Of a stretch of DNA of 64,000 bases, positions 18,401-26,600 are shown in pieces. Source of the DNA: Symsagittifera roscoffensis (taxonomy: Eukaryota > Xenacoelomorpha > Acoela > Convolutidae); contig NC_087063.1 in assembly GCF_963678635.1 (NCBI RefSeq), positions 48,991,220-49,055,219 on the forward strand. The letters are read 5' to 3'. The translations under genes and the position numbers were made by a program. The notes under the pieces were generated by a model. It saw nothing but the letters and a program-made list of their open reading frames with translations. It had not been told where the DNA came from and ran no database searches. Numbering within the stretch: position 1 is the first letter of the stretch; each line of letters begins with the position of its first letter.

Positions 18401-21154
18401 TTCCATCGACGTAGATGCACCCTTTTCTAGTTCCAACGCTAACTTTAATGTTCCAGCATGATCTGGATTTTTCAGGATTAACTTACTCTGTACATCGGAG
18501 TCGCGATTACGACCTATAAAGAGATCTCTTACCACCTTGCGTTCCTCTTGTGCAGTCCAATTACAGCACGCCGCTTAGGCCGACAACCTCGAGTGGAATG
18601 ACAGAAATGATTCGTTAGCTTCCATGTACCGGAAATTGTAGAGTTTGATACGTTCCATGGTGACATTTAGTTCCACCTTGAAGGCGTAAGCGCAGTTTTG
18701 AAAAAATTCTCTGAGCGAAAGCAGGTTGAGATCAGCGTGCGGGAAAGCTTGTGCTAGTTTCTTTCTACCTGCGTTCCCAAGAGCAAAGAATAGTCTTGAT
18801 CGAGCTCTTACCTCTGCTTCGTGAAAAAACCAGTTCATTCCGATTCGCGGCCCCTTCTTTCGCATCTCAACGTTTGTTTCGTCGACACGTCTTTTTGCAG
18901 CAGCATCTCTGCGGAGGCGATCATTTGCCTCTGGTTGTGTTTCTGGGTCTGGCCTAGTTTCTGGCCTTGAAGAAGGATCATCGTGCTCATTGTGCACCGC
19001 ACCGGGTTCAACAAGGATATCAGACACATTGAAATTGTCCTTTATTCATAACGCTAGGCTGAACTATCCGAACCAGCTGTCCCAACTGTATGGTGGGGAT
19101 AAAGATGGTTTAGTCCAAAAGGGAGGTAAGCCAGCGATGTGTCTTGTCATCCGAAACGGGAATTGTTGGCTGCGCCATGACATTTACCGAACTCAAGGAT
19201 TGATAAAACTCGGTAAAATCTAAAAGTTGATTTCGATAAATACAACCGTAGTATGTATATAGAAGAAGAAGAGAAGAATTGACTTAGCCCAAATGGAATG
19301 AACTTTTATGTTTATAAAGTGTATTGGGTAGAGGAAGATATAGAGTTGAGCTTGTTAAACTATCGTAACAAAAGAGTAGGTCTGAATCGTATATCGATAT
19401 ACAGACAGATGAATTTAAGTTTAGCACCGTGTGAGATAACTTAGCACACCTGGTGGGCGACCTTGGCGCCACTGCAATAACTGCAGCAATGTGTAAACAT
19501 TACTTTATTCTGATCAGTCTTAAGTTCAACAAAAATTAATCGGTAATTGTAAATGATGGTAATTAGTTGTGGTAACTTAATGGATTCACAATTTGATACC
19601 TCTGGTATGCGGTGGCCTTGAAGGGGGAGGAGAGGTAGCAGGTGGGGATGTAGGGAGTGTGTTGGTACATCATGTTTCCGATGCAGCTGAACCACTTCTG
19701 CTGCACTTCATGTGACCAGTTCACTTCCCGCTGCTCACCCAACTAAAATAAACAAACGAAATCGATCAAGCTAAACGAAGTTGGAACCAATTGTTTTTTA
19801 GGCTCATATAATATCAGAGTGTGCAAGTCACAGATCAAAACTGAAATAATATATTTTTTATCGGCGTTGAAACTATGGTCTGAATGAGAAAAACGTAAAA
19901 AGGAGTATATCGACTTTGGTTCACCTACTGTGCTGATTTTGCAGTCAAATGAAATTGAGAAATACTCACGGCAACTGGTAGTCTAAAGTTGAGCATTTCG
20001 GCATAATGCACCATGACATCCAGAGGCACATGTGCACAGATGAAAATCTTCTTCCCGTCAGACTGGGGCAAGTGGAGCTGAAAGACCGTTTGGTTTTTCA
20101 AAAAAAAAACCTTTTTTTGCATGATTTCTATGTATAAGTTCTAATTTTGTAACTGCGTAGAAGTTGATAATATCTCTATTCATTGAAACATGGGAGTAAG
20201 ATTTGTTCCGCGAACTCCGCTCATTTTTAAAGTCATGGTGATCTGGTTTGAGAAGACTTTTCGACACGCCTTTTCGATTCGTCTTTGGAACTTTGTGCTG
20301 AAAATTGTGTTTGGATGCCAATCTGAGACATTTATCACTACCTGTTCCAGTTGGAGTCCCGCCCGTTGTATGGCTATGAAGTAATTCTTCCGGAACTCTC
20401 TCTTCATCCTCGAGTTCTTGTCGGCTTTATCAGAGATCTCGTATGCCAACACAAAATCTAGAATCATATAAAGTCCTTGATTGGAAACATTTTTGTTCTT
20501 TTCTTCTAATTATATCACAAGTGAAAAAATTTACCTATCTTTCTGATTCCATCCAAGAAAAATACATCCCTTGTCAGATTTCTGTACTCGAAAGGGATCT
20601 GAAAACATTGATTGCGACATTAAAATTTCAGTGAAAATGCTCTTAAGTAAATTATTTTCGTTAACTTCGTTAAATTATTTTCGTTATTTATTTTCTTCTT
20701 TTCGTGGCTGCAATCAAAAAGTGCTTCAGTCAAAAGAACTATTAATTTACACAATATGAGTGTTCTACAAACTTTTAATAAAACTTTACGTGTTCTTTAC
20801 TTTAATAAAACCACAGCCTTACGTTTTTTTTGCAGAATCCGTTACAATTCACAAAATACACATTTTGGCCTCGTAATGTTTTTTCTAACCTTTTTGTTTT
20901 TAGAGTTCGGTCCCTTCTTGGCCGGATTAGACGTGGACTGGAACATCTCGAACAAGTCATCCCCATTGGTGGGAGGGGAAGCCATATTGAGGGCAGAGGC
21001 TCCCCTTTCCTCTATCACATCTACTCCATCCAGCAAAACCTCAGCTGTCACTTTAGCCGCCTCTCCGTCACTTATTACATCCGGGAGGTCTTCATCGTCA
21101 TCGTCGTAGTCATCATCGGGGTCTGCAGTATGCTCAACTCGTGATTGAAGTGAT
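6301..21154 (-). CDS. Anoctamin (TMEM16 family) gene, exons 2-11 (partial)
   Basis: The ten exons given separately join with consistent phases into one frame of about 446 codons. In order they encode: an acidic Asp/Glu-rich N-terminal stretch; the cytosolic dimerisation domain (Asp-Phe-Val-Leu-Ala-Tyr-Glu, and Tyr-Ala-Glu-Met-Leu-Asn); the FF...R-R helix before the membrane; a Tyr-Pro-Leu-His-Asp motif; the first membrane segment after Tyr-Phe-Gly-Glu-Lys-Thr; the extracellular loop with Met-Cys-Pro-x-Cys-Asp; and the Leu-Phe-Asp-Asn-Pro-Ala-Thr segment ending Phe-Trp-Lys-Arg. These are hallmarks of anoctamins, which are calcium-regulated chloride channels or lipid scramblases in the plasma membrane or endoplasmic reticulum. 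Which activity applies cannot be told, because the calcium-binding helices lie beyond the window. Introns of 7.6 kb and 4.1 kb are filled with mobile DNA. Confidence 0.9.
6414..7042. other. Intron sequence, no recognisable feature
   Basis: Part of the 4.1-kb intron between anoctamin exons 10 and 11. AT-rich with homopolymer runs. A 61-codon minus-strand ORF (6,697-6,882) shows nothing recognisable. Confidence 0.5.
7064..7560. repeat. Tandem array 1, about 22-bp unit
   Basis: Roughly twenty degenerate copies of a unit built on GGTCGAATCATGAGTC. Later copies drift to TCGCAACATGAGTC. Unit length and sequence vary, so this is an old or actively diverging minisatellite. It is anchored in the left TIR, whose inner part is itself a unit of the array. 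Confidence 0.85.
7999..8123. mobile_element. Small AT-rich palindromic insert (MITE-like)
   Basis: Starts GGTAAATTATCC and ends GGGTAATTTTACC, with several internal inverted repeats of the type AAGGTAcATTTTACCTT. About 125 bases and foldback in structure. Its composition differs sharply from the TCG-rich arrays on both sides, so it looks like a separate insertion. Confidence 0.5.
8125..8925. repeat. Tandem arrays 2 and 3 (TCGCAACATACC and GTCGAAnnnnGTCCGGTAAA types)
   Basis: 8,125-8,625 holds about fifteen degenerate copies of a 25-30 bp unit built on GTCGCAACATACC followed by a T-run and GGGTCGCA. 8,750-8,925 holds a second type with GTAAAGTCGAA repeats. All reading frames in this stretch are translations of the repeats. 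Confidence 0.8.
8931..10498. other. Intron sequence, no recognisable gene
   Basis: The remainder of the exon 10-11 intron. At 9,780-9,900 there is a locally GC-richer patch with repeated CCGGCAACC, otherwise AT-rich. The stretch 10,396-10,450, next to the exon 10 donor, resembles 63,570-63,625. Confidence 0.45.
10499..10598 (-). CDS. Anoctamin exon 10 (Cys-rich extracellular loop)
   Basis: Acceptor TGCTTTCAG at 10,599; donor GCGAGG/GTAATC at 10,499. One base completes an Ala codon, then 33 codons. It carries Glu-Gln-Ile-Cys-Glu-Ser-Gly, Met-Cys-Pro-Gln-Cys-Asp and a Cys-Tyr-Tyr-Ala-Arg end: five to six cysteines positioned as in the disulphide-bonded loop of anoctamins. Confidence 0.92.
10901..11160 (-). 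CDS. Anoctamin exon 9 (first membrane segment)
   Basis: Acceptor TCTCTATTCAG at 11,161; donor GCTGC/GTACGT at 10,901. It is 86 codons plus two bases. It encodes Trp-Phe-Lys-Tyr-Gln-Pro-Ile-Asp-Leu-Ile-Arg-Asp-Tyr-Phe-Gly-Glu-Lys, then the hydrophobic segment starting Tyr-Phe-Ala-Trp-Leu-Gly-Phe-Tyr-Thr, then a second stretch of Ile/Val. This is the most diagnostic anoctamin signature in the window. Confidence 0.93.
11775..11885 (-). CDS. Anoctamin exon 8
   Basis: Acceptor TTGCTTCCAG at 11,886; donor CACGAT/GTAAGT at 11,775. It is 37 codons, phase 0. It begins Ala-His-Glu-Ile-Leu and ends Ala-Ala-Tyr-Pro-Leu-His-Asp, the conserved motif just before the first membrane helix region in this family. 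Confidence 0.9.
11968..12025 (-). CDS. Anoctamin exon 7 (58-bp micro-exon)
   Basis: Acceptor GATTGTTTAG at 12,026; donor AGAATA/GTCAGT at 11,968. One base completes the Arg begun in exon 6, then 19 codons give Asp-Asp-x-x-x-Phe-Phe and a run of Arg residues, the conserved Phe-Phe...Arg-Ser-Arg-Ile element of anoctamins in diverged form. It restores phase between exons 6 and 8, which do not join directly. Confidence 0.82.
12247..12560 (-). repeat. 3' LTR of G2
   Basis: Minus-strand start TGTCATGCC at 12,560 and end AAATGTCA at 12,247, giving a TG...CA structure. Similarity to the 5' LTR is clear from 12,247 to 12,534. The substantial divergence between the two LTRs indicates an old insertion. 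Confidence 0.8.
12660..13740 (-). pseudogene. G2 polyprotein C-terminal tail
   Basis: Three overlapping minus-strand frames are Pro/Ser/Arg-rich. One contains Arg-Lys-Ala-Pro-Ala-Arg-Tyr-Gly-Ser-Pro, the basic Arg-x-x-Pro-x-x-Tyr-Gly motif that closes many gypsy polyproteins and is also present near the end of G1. Which frame was original changes along the region. Confidence 0.55.
14200..14900 (-). pseudogene. G2 integrase remnant
   Basis: The zinc-finger end (Cys-Gln-Asn-Cys) and the first catalytic Asp in Leu-Asp-Phe-Ala-Gly-Pro-Leu are at about 14,690-14,840. The second catalytic segment, Arg-Thr-Asp-His-Gly-Ser, is at about 14,520. Multiple stops follow. Confidence 0.8.
15198..16183 (-). 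pseudogene. G2 linker between RNase H and integrase
   Basis: A 173-codon ORF (16,183-15,662) starts with a Pro-Gly-Ala-Ser-His-Gly-Met-Ser-Asp-Tyr-Leu motif, the usual end of RNase H in gypsy elements, and continues Ser/Asn-rich. ORFs at 15,477-15,198 are Pro/Ser-rich. No catalytic domain is visible in this part. Confidence 0.55.
16250..16702 (-). pseudogene. G2 RNase H remnant
   Basis: A 150-codon ORF with Cys-Asp-Ala-Ser-His-Ser-Gly-Leu-Gly, Asn-Gln-Leu-Glu-Leu and Thr-Asp-His-Lys-Ala, the catalytic pattern of gypsy RNase H. It is open but cut off from RT and from downstream domains. Confidence 0.88.
16861..17910 (-). pseudogene. G2 protease and reverse transcriptase remnant
   Basis: The protease active site Leu-Asp-Thr-Gly-Ser-Ala is at about 17,890. 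RT begins with Lys-Asp-Gly-Ser-Ile-Lys-Leu-Ala (17,461-17,240) and includes the catalytic Tyr-Leu-Asp-Asp box at about 16,940. The region around the first RT Asp motif (17,080-17,200) is scrambled by shifts and stops. Confidence 0.85.
17918..19179 (-). pseudogene. G2 gag remnant
   Basis: A frame opens with Met-Ala-Gln at the LTR/PBS junction (19,179). After a shift it continues into a segment with Pro-Ser-Phe-Trp and Trp-Phe-Gly that parallels the N-terminus of G1 Gag. A 150-codon ORF (19,027-18,575) covers the capsid-like helical part. A zinc-knuckle pair follows at about 18,250-18,140, where the second knuckle keeps Cys-x2-Cys-x4-His but has Tyr in place of the last Cys. At least three frame breaks. 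Confidence 0.75.
19158..19177 (-). promoter_or_regulatory. G2 primer-binding site
   Basis: Directly abuts the 5' LTR and reads TGGCGCAGCCAACAA on the minus strand. TGGCGCAG followed by C/T-C is complementary to the 3' end of serine tRNAs as I remember them (ending GCGCCA). It matches G1 at 14 of 15 positions. Confidence 0.75.
19178..19499 (-). repeat. 5' LTR of G2
   Basis: Shares most of its length with 12,247-12,534, including GTATATCGATATACAGACAG. It ends in AAATGTCA directly before the primer-binding site. It has an extra block of about 40 bases (19,333-19,375) missing from the other LTR, and lacks the first 20 or so bases that the other copy has. Confidence 0.85.
19600..19742 (-). CDS. 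Anoctamin exon 6
   Basis: Acceptor TTTATTTTAG at 19,743; donor CAGAG/GTATCA at 19,600. It is 47 codons plus two bases. It contains a Trp/Cys/Met-rich linker and ends in the Tyr-Leu-Ser-Ser-Pro-Phe-x-x-x-x-Tyr-Gln-Arg segment that leads into the pre-membrane helix. The following intron is 7.6 kb and contains gypsy element G2. Confidence 0.85.
19970..20077 (-). CDS. Anoctamin exon 5
   Basis: Acceptor GTCTTTCAG at 20,078; donor GTTGCC/GTGAGT at 19,970. It is 36 codons, phase 0 at both ends. It encodes the Gly-Lys-Lys-Ile-Phe-Ile strand and the His-Val-Pro-x-x-Val-Met-x-x-Tyr-Ala-Glu-Met-Leu helix, equivalent to the His-Ala-Pro...Tyr-Ala-Glu signature in known anoctamins. Confidence 0.88.
20342..20457 (-). 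CDS. Anoctamin exon 4
   Basis: Acceptor GATTCTAG at 20,458; donor GAACAG/GTAGTG at 20,342. It is 116 bp and encodes 38 codons after two bases that complete the preceding Asp. It holds the first strand (Phe-Val-Leu-Ala-Tyr-Glu) and the helix Arg-Glu-Phe-Arg-Lys-Asn...Ala-Gly-Leu-Gln-Leu-Glu of the anoctamin dimerisation domain. Confidence 0.88.
20535..20598 (-). CDS. Anoctamin exon 3 (64 bp)
   Basis: Acceptor TGTTTTCAG at 20,599; donor ATAG/GTAAAT at 20,535. It encodes 21 codons ending Phe-Leu-Asp-Gly-Ile-Arg-Lys-Ile plus one base, which with exon 4 makes the Asp of the Ile-Asp-Phe-Val-Leu strand. This matches the family pattern in which a Phe-x-Asp-Gly-x-Arg-Lys-Ile segment precedes the first strand of the dimerisation domain. 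Phase agrees on both sides. Confidence 0.85.
20890..21154 (-). CDS. Anoctamin exon 2
   Basis: Acceptor CCCTTTCAG at 21,155; donor AAAAAG/GTTAGA at 20,890. It is 265 bp: one base completing a split codon, then 88 codons, ending in phase 0. It encodes an acidic run (Asp-Asp-Asp-Tyr-Asp-Asp-Asp-Asp-Glu-Asp) followed by a Lys/Asn-rich tail. Such low-complexity acidic N-termini vary among anoctamins, so this exon is placed by splice phase, not by homology. Confidence 0.7.
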
Positions 21155-23430
21155 CTGAAAGGGTATTCCAACGTCGTAACGAAATGCTTCCAAGTTAATT
21201 TATTTACAAAACTGTTACAACGTTTTCAACTGATATGTACTGAAAATTTTTCTATGTCTCTTCAAGTTTTGCCGTAAGAAAGTACGGTAAAATTTAAAAC
21301 TCGGGATAAGGTAATGATTTATCTGGCGTTATATCCAGTCAATGACTAAAAGAAGGCTCTACAACCTCTTTAAGCCTAACAGCTTCTGAAGAGTTTGTGC
21401 ATTTAGAGCAATTATAGAAGAGCCCGCATTTAAAAAAAAGTGAAAACAAGTCGATTATAAAAGATTTTTGTGGTCTAAAATTTCTGTAAACATAATTGAA
21501 TCCCATGCTACGCTCAGACAACAAATTGGACTAAAAATGGATTTAAATCTAATTTTCTCGCATAAACAAAATGCATTATAATTCATTTGAAATCCATTAT
21601 AATGGATTATATAATAAGTAGAAATCACATTAAAAGGATTTTTTTCCACTTTATTTTTGTTTCGCATTGTGTAAACTTTTGGAAGAATTTCTGCATTTAT
21701 CAAATGAGTTATGCGGAAACTTTGCAAAGCGAGTGTACGGCCTAATCCATTTCTAAACCTAAACTCTAAATGCAAAAAAAAAGATTATGTTAAGGTCTCC
21801 CCCCCCCCCTAACAATAGTCCTTTTGCTCCGCTCCCCCCCCCAACCTGAAAAATCGTCCTAACCAGCCCCCTCCCCAAAGTTTCTATGATTTAAGAAAAT
21901 TGATGGAAGGAACAAAATTTAGTTACGGTTTTTGAGTAACATAAAAAAGGAACAAAATACCAAAAGTAGGCAGAAAAAAATTAAATTGAACAACAAGTAA
22001 CGAACTTTAGATTAAAACGTAGAAAAGACTTTATGTGCGTTGAAATTCCAGTAGTGGAAAAAAAGTGTTCCCGTTTAAAAACTCATTGCGATTTTCTTTT
22101 GAGCTGGGTAATGGTAATGTTGCCTTACCCGCAAACACGGATCATGGTGGGCCTCAGCCTCATAGAACTTTAAGTTTTTAATCAATTATCTGGCGTTTTT
22201 ATGTCCAAAAAGAATTAAACCTCTAACAATCAGTTAAATGGCCATTTTGTCTTAGAAGAAAAAACTAATAGATTATATGGTCAAAAATATCCCTAGAAAA
22301 TTTTTGTTTTGTGTCAAATATAATGGAAATATAATGTATTTTTTTATACATCTTTTCAATACATGTTTTTTTCTCATATAATCGCAATATAATCTGTTGT
22401 TTTTTTTTCAGATAATACCAAAAATATATATATTTTTTTTGTAGCATTTAATGAAATTGAAACATTTTTTTTCTCCAAACATTGGCATAAAAAAATATGA
22501 CTCATTATAAGCATGATGTTCTATTTTGAAATAAAATTACAAATCATTGCTTTTAATAAAATTTTATTGAAAGCGCGTTGCAAAAATTTTAGCCATTTTT
22601 GACGTACTAATTTTTTTTTCTTTTTTGTTTTCTATTTTCAGTATATAAACGCATTATGAATTCATGGTGCATTAGTTCCTCCCTTTATTGCCTGAGAGTG
22701 TTTTGAATTAAAAATTATAAGGAATTCCTGAAAATTTTTAACAAAAACTGAATTTTTCACTGACGATAATAATTTGAGTCATGGTCGAAATGCTTTTTTT
22801 TATGTAGTTCTTACGTTTAGATATAATTGTTTAGTTATTCCTCAATTTGTTGTCTTTGATTTAATTGAAACCTGAAATCACTAAAATTTCATTAAGTTTT
22901 TTTTTTTGTAATTTTGAAAATTATACGAAATAATTTCGGTTAACCTGGTATACATGGGATTTTGAGAACGAGGAAAAGAAGAAAGTTTAGTAAGTTACTC
23001 TGTTAGTAAGGGTTCCTAGTAAGTTACTTTGTTATTCATTTAGATTCATGAAAATCTGCTCAAAATAAAAGTGTTTCGGACAATACTATCTACATAATAT
23101 GGACTTACAAAAAAATTCATAATAGGCACTTGCATGATAATCATTTTTGATCAACTCGTGTTAGTACGGTTCTACCGAAAAACTTTGATGTTACAGTGAA
23201 AGTCCTTCCATTTCGTCCCGTAAACGTTTTTGGTTTCTCCCTGGTCATTTTTAGTACTAGTTCAAAATGGCAAAAAATGCTATCTGGAAAAAGATTCCTG
23301 ATAAACTTAATTATTTAGAAAAGTTTTTTAAAAAAAAAACAGGCCAGCAGCCAGCAATTACATACTAATATGATCTCATGCGAAAACATCGAAACATTAT
23401 TGCCCAAAAACAGCAACCGCTATCTATGAA
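21155..23430. other. Intron sequence with simple repeats
   Basis: Part of the presumed exon 1-2 intron. It has C-runs at 21,800-21,840, long AT-rich tracts and a short segment at 22,090-22,180 shared with 11,490-11,530 and, inverted, 48,230-48,290. No coding sequence that I can support. Confidence 0.5.
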
Positions 23431-23643
23431 TATTGTGATTCAGTATTTTTAGTATGTTATAACCTTGACCTCTATGACCTAATTACGTACCAGTCAATTA
23501 TAACTCTACGAAGTCCAGTGGACTTCGAGTCACTAGTTGCTCTTTTTAGACTACAGTCAGTTTTAATTCAAACATTACTTTTATCCTCTTTTAACTTTAG
23601 TTAGATACACAAGTTACCATTGGTACATCTTAACTCTTTATTA
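23431..23643 (+). repeat. 5' LTR of G1
   Basis: 213 bp. Compared with the 3' LTR it begins TATTGTG instead of TGTTGTG and differs at two more positions. It contains a possible TATA-like ATAAC and a short palindromic CCAGTGGACTTCG region. It ends CTTTATTA. Confidence 0.93.
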
Positions 23644-26600
23644 TGGCGCAGTCAACAACTGATTCGAACCTGAGGGGAATACCCGCCTTTTGGCCGAACC
23701 ACACGGTTGAACCCCCCACCCAATGGAACAATTGGATAGACCAATTTCATTTGGCCATTATCGCGAAGGAAAACCTAGACCTAGATAATCTCAAAGAACC
23801 AATGGAAGGGGAGACGACGTTACCAATCCTAGAAGGCGCCCAGGAGTCAGAAACTGACCAACAGAGGAAAGCCAGGGAGACCAGGAACAAAGAAACAATG
23901 CGAGTCTATGAACACGCTGAAGAGAAAAGAATAGCAGAAGAAAAGAGAAAATTCGGAGGAATGAGGAGATACGAGGCCGATAAAAAAGTAAGGTCGATCC
24001 TATACTTGGCCTTAGGAGCGGAAGGAAAAAGAGTTTTCGCCCAGAAACATCCAAGGGTAAAAATCCTAGGGATCTCATTCAAGGAGTTTTACGAAATGCT
24101 AGAATTGGCTTTTATCAAACCAACCAACATAACATTCGAACGATACAAATTATTGAGCAGGAAACAAAAGGATAGAGAATCCTATGAACAATTTTGGGGC
24201 GCGTTATCAGACTTGGCGAGATCATGTGAAATTGGAATTAATGCTGAACAGGAGTGGATCAGAGACGTATTTATCTTTAACATGAAAAACTGCGACTTAC
24301 AACGTAGACTACTTTTGGAAACTCTCAATCCATTGGATGCATTAAACCAAGCTATAATTGACGAAAAAGGCTACTATAACCACCTCAAACTGACCAATAT
24401 GACTAGATCTTTCAACACGACAGGAAATAGTGGAAGAGGGTATAAAAACTTCAACAACATTAAAAAGGAACCAAGCTTAAACATAGAAAGATCCAATACT
24501 TGTATGAAATGCGGGAATGCGTTTACCAAGGGTCATCTGAATGTGTGTCCGGCGAAAGAAATCGTGTGTAATATTTGTAAATATAAAGGACATTTTGGAA
24601 GACTTTGTAAATCGAAAGGAAGAAAACCCGCTGTAAATACTGTAGATGAAGCTGTAAATAGTCAGAATTGTTCATATTCCCCAGAAGATCTTCAGATGAG
24701 AAGCGAAGAAAATTTTTGCGGAGTGATCAACGCTTGGACCGAAGAGGGGATAAGTGATAACGATGACTATTCCGTCCTCAACATTAGAACAATCTACGAT
24801 ACCAATGGTTTGGAAACGAAAAAACTTGTCAACATCGGTTTGGGAGACGACGCGATAGTCAACTTGAACATTCCAGTGGATTCGGCAAGCCCAGTGAGCT
24901 TCCTGAAACAAAATGTACTTCACGAATTGAGGCTGAGAAATCCACAGTTGAAGGTTCAGCCGGTTGAGAAGAAAACGAGGGAATTATACTGCGGATTCAC
25001 TAACGACACAATCAACATCATCGGGAAGGTGGTTGTGAGGTTACAATCCAATGGATGGACCGCGGACGAAGCCCCATTTTTCATCACTTCTGGACATGAG
25101 AGGAACATCCTGGGCAACGACAATCTCCCGAGAATTGGAATAGAGATAGCCCAAAGACAGCCTCTACTACCCGTCAACAACATATCACACACAGAATTGT
25201 GTAAGTCAAATAATTATTCAGATACGACACTTAATCTGTATCACAGGTACAAAGGGCTATTTAACAGAGTGGGAAAAATACCTTCGGACAGAAAAGTTAC
25301 TCATTTCCACTCCCCATTCAAACCTATCCAAACCAAAGGTAAAAGAGTTCCCTTACATCTACTCGATAACGTAAAAATGGAACTAAATAGAATGGAAAAA
25401 GAGGGGCATATCTTAAAGTTGAACAAATGCGACGAAGATTGTTTTATAAGCCCAATTGTGATTACAAGAAAAAAAGACGGTAGCATCAAGTTGGCACTAG
25501 ATTCGAAACTATTAAATAATCAGATATTCAAGAACAAGTACCAGATGCCAAACATACATGAACTGATCAATAATATTGCTCTTGAACTGTCAAGCAAAGA
25601 GTCAGGGGAAGTTTGGTTTAGTAATCTAGATCTAAAGAACGCATACAGCCAATTACAATTATGCACGGACACTAGCAAACAGTGCAACTTTAGTATCGTG
25701 GGGGGCGAAACCACTGGAACCTATAGGTTTTTAACTGGATTTTACGGATTGGGCGATATGCCAAACGAATTCCAGAGGGTAATGGACTCTTTATTGAAAG
25801 ATATTCCTTTTACCAACTGTTATATCGACGATATTTTAATAGCTTCGAAAGGTTCATTTAATGAACACAAAGCGATACTAACAAACATTTTAAACATTTT
25901 GGACAACAAGAACATGGCGGTAAAATGGGAAAAATGTGCATTCTTCCAAAAAGAAATAGAGTGGCTAGGTTTCAAGATATCAAAATCGGGCGTGAAACCA
26001 TTGGTGGGAAAGTCAGATTCGATTAAAAATCTACCAAACCCCAAAAACATATCTGAACTTAGGTCTTTCTTTGGATCGATCAATCAGTATATGAAATTCG
26101 TCACGAATTTGTCCGCCCTAAGTTCCCCCCTACGACCACTCCTTGTGAAGAAATCAGTCTACCAATGGAATGACGAACATACCAAAGCATTTGAAGAACT
26201 AAAACAACAGATAGTGAAGATAACAGAGAATAACCACTTCGACATAAAAAGGATGTCAAGACTAAAGACAGACGCTTCTCATAACGGCTTAGGAGCTACC
26301 CTAGAACAATGGAATGGAGAAAATTGGGTAACAATAGCATTCGCCTCCCGATTTTTAAACAACCACGAAAGTAAATATTCTACAAACGAACTTGAATTGT
26401 TGGGAGTAGTCTGGGCTACAGAACATTTTAAAAATTACTTGTATGGGGCCGAATTTGAAATTGTGACGGACCATAAGGCATTATTATCTGCATTAAATGC
26501 AAACCACAGCAACAAAACTATGCATAGCAGATTAACCCGTTGGGTAAATCGACTGTTACCATTTAATTTTAAGATCAAGCACATTCCGGGAAAAGACATG

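Larger units (their letters stand above)
12247..19499 (-). mobile_element. Ty3/gypsy element G2, decayed, in anoctamin intron 6
   Basis: Bounded by two related LTRs and carrying, on the minus strand, gag, protease, RT, RNase H, integrase and a C-terminal tail in that order, all broken by stops and frameshifts. It lies between anoctamin exons 7 and 6 and in the same orientation as the gene. Its gag zinc-knuckle and RNase H regions resemble those of intact element G1, so the two belong to related lineages. I found no clear target-site duplication. Confidence 0.9.

Noticed and set aside
19441-19600. Extension of anoctamin exon 6 past 19,600
   Set aside because: The frame stays open for about ten more codons, but the donor at 19,600 gives the phase that the micro-exon at 12,025 needs, and the extension soon meets a stop.
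21800-21845. C-rich runs as a G-quadruplex or regulatory site
   Set aside because: Simple low-complexity tract with no further support.
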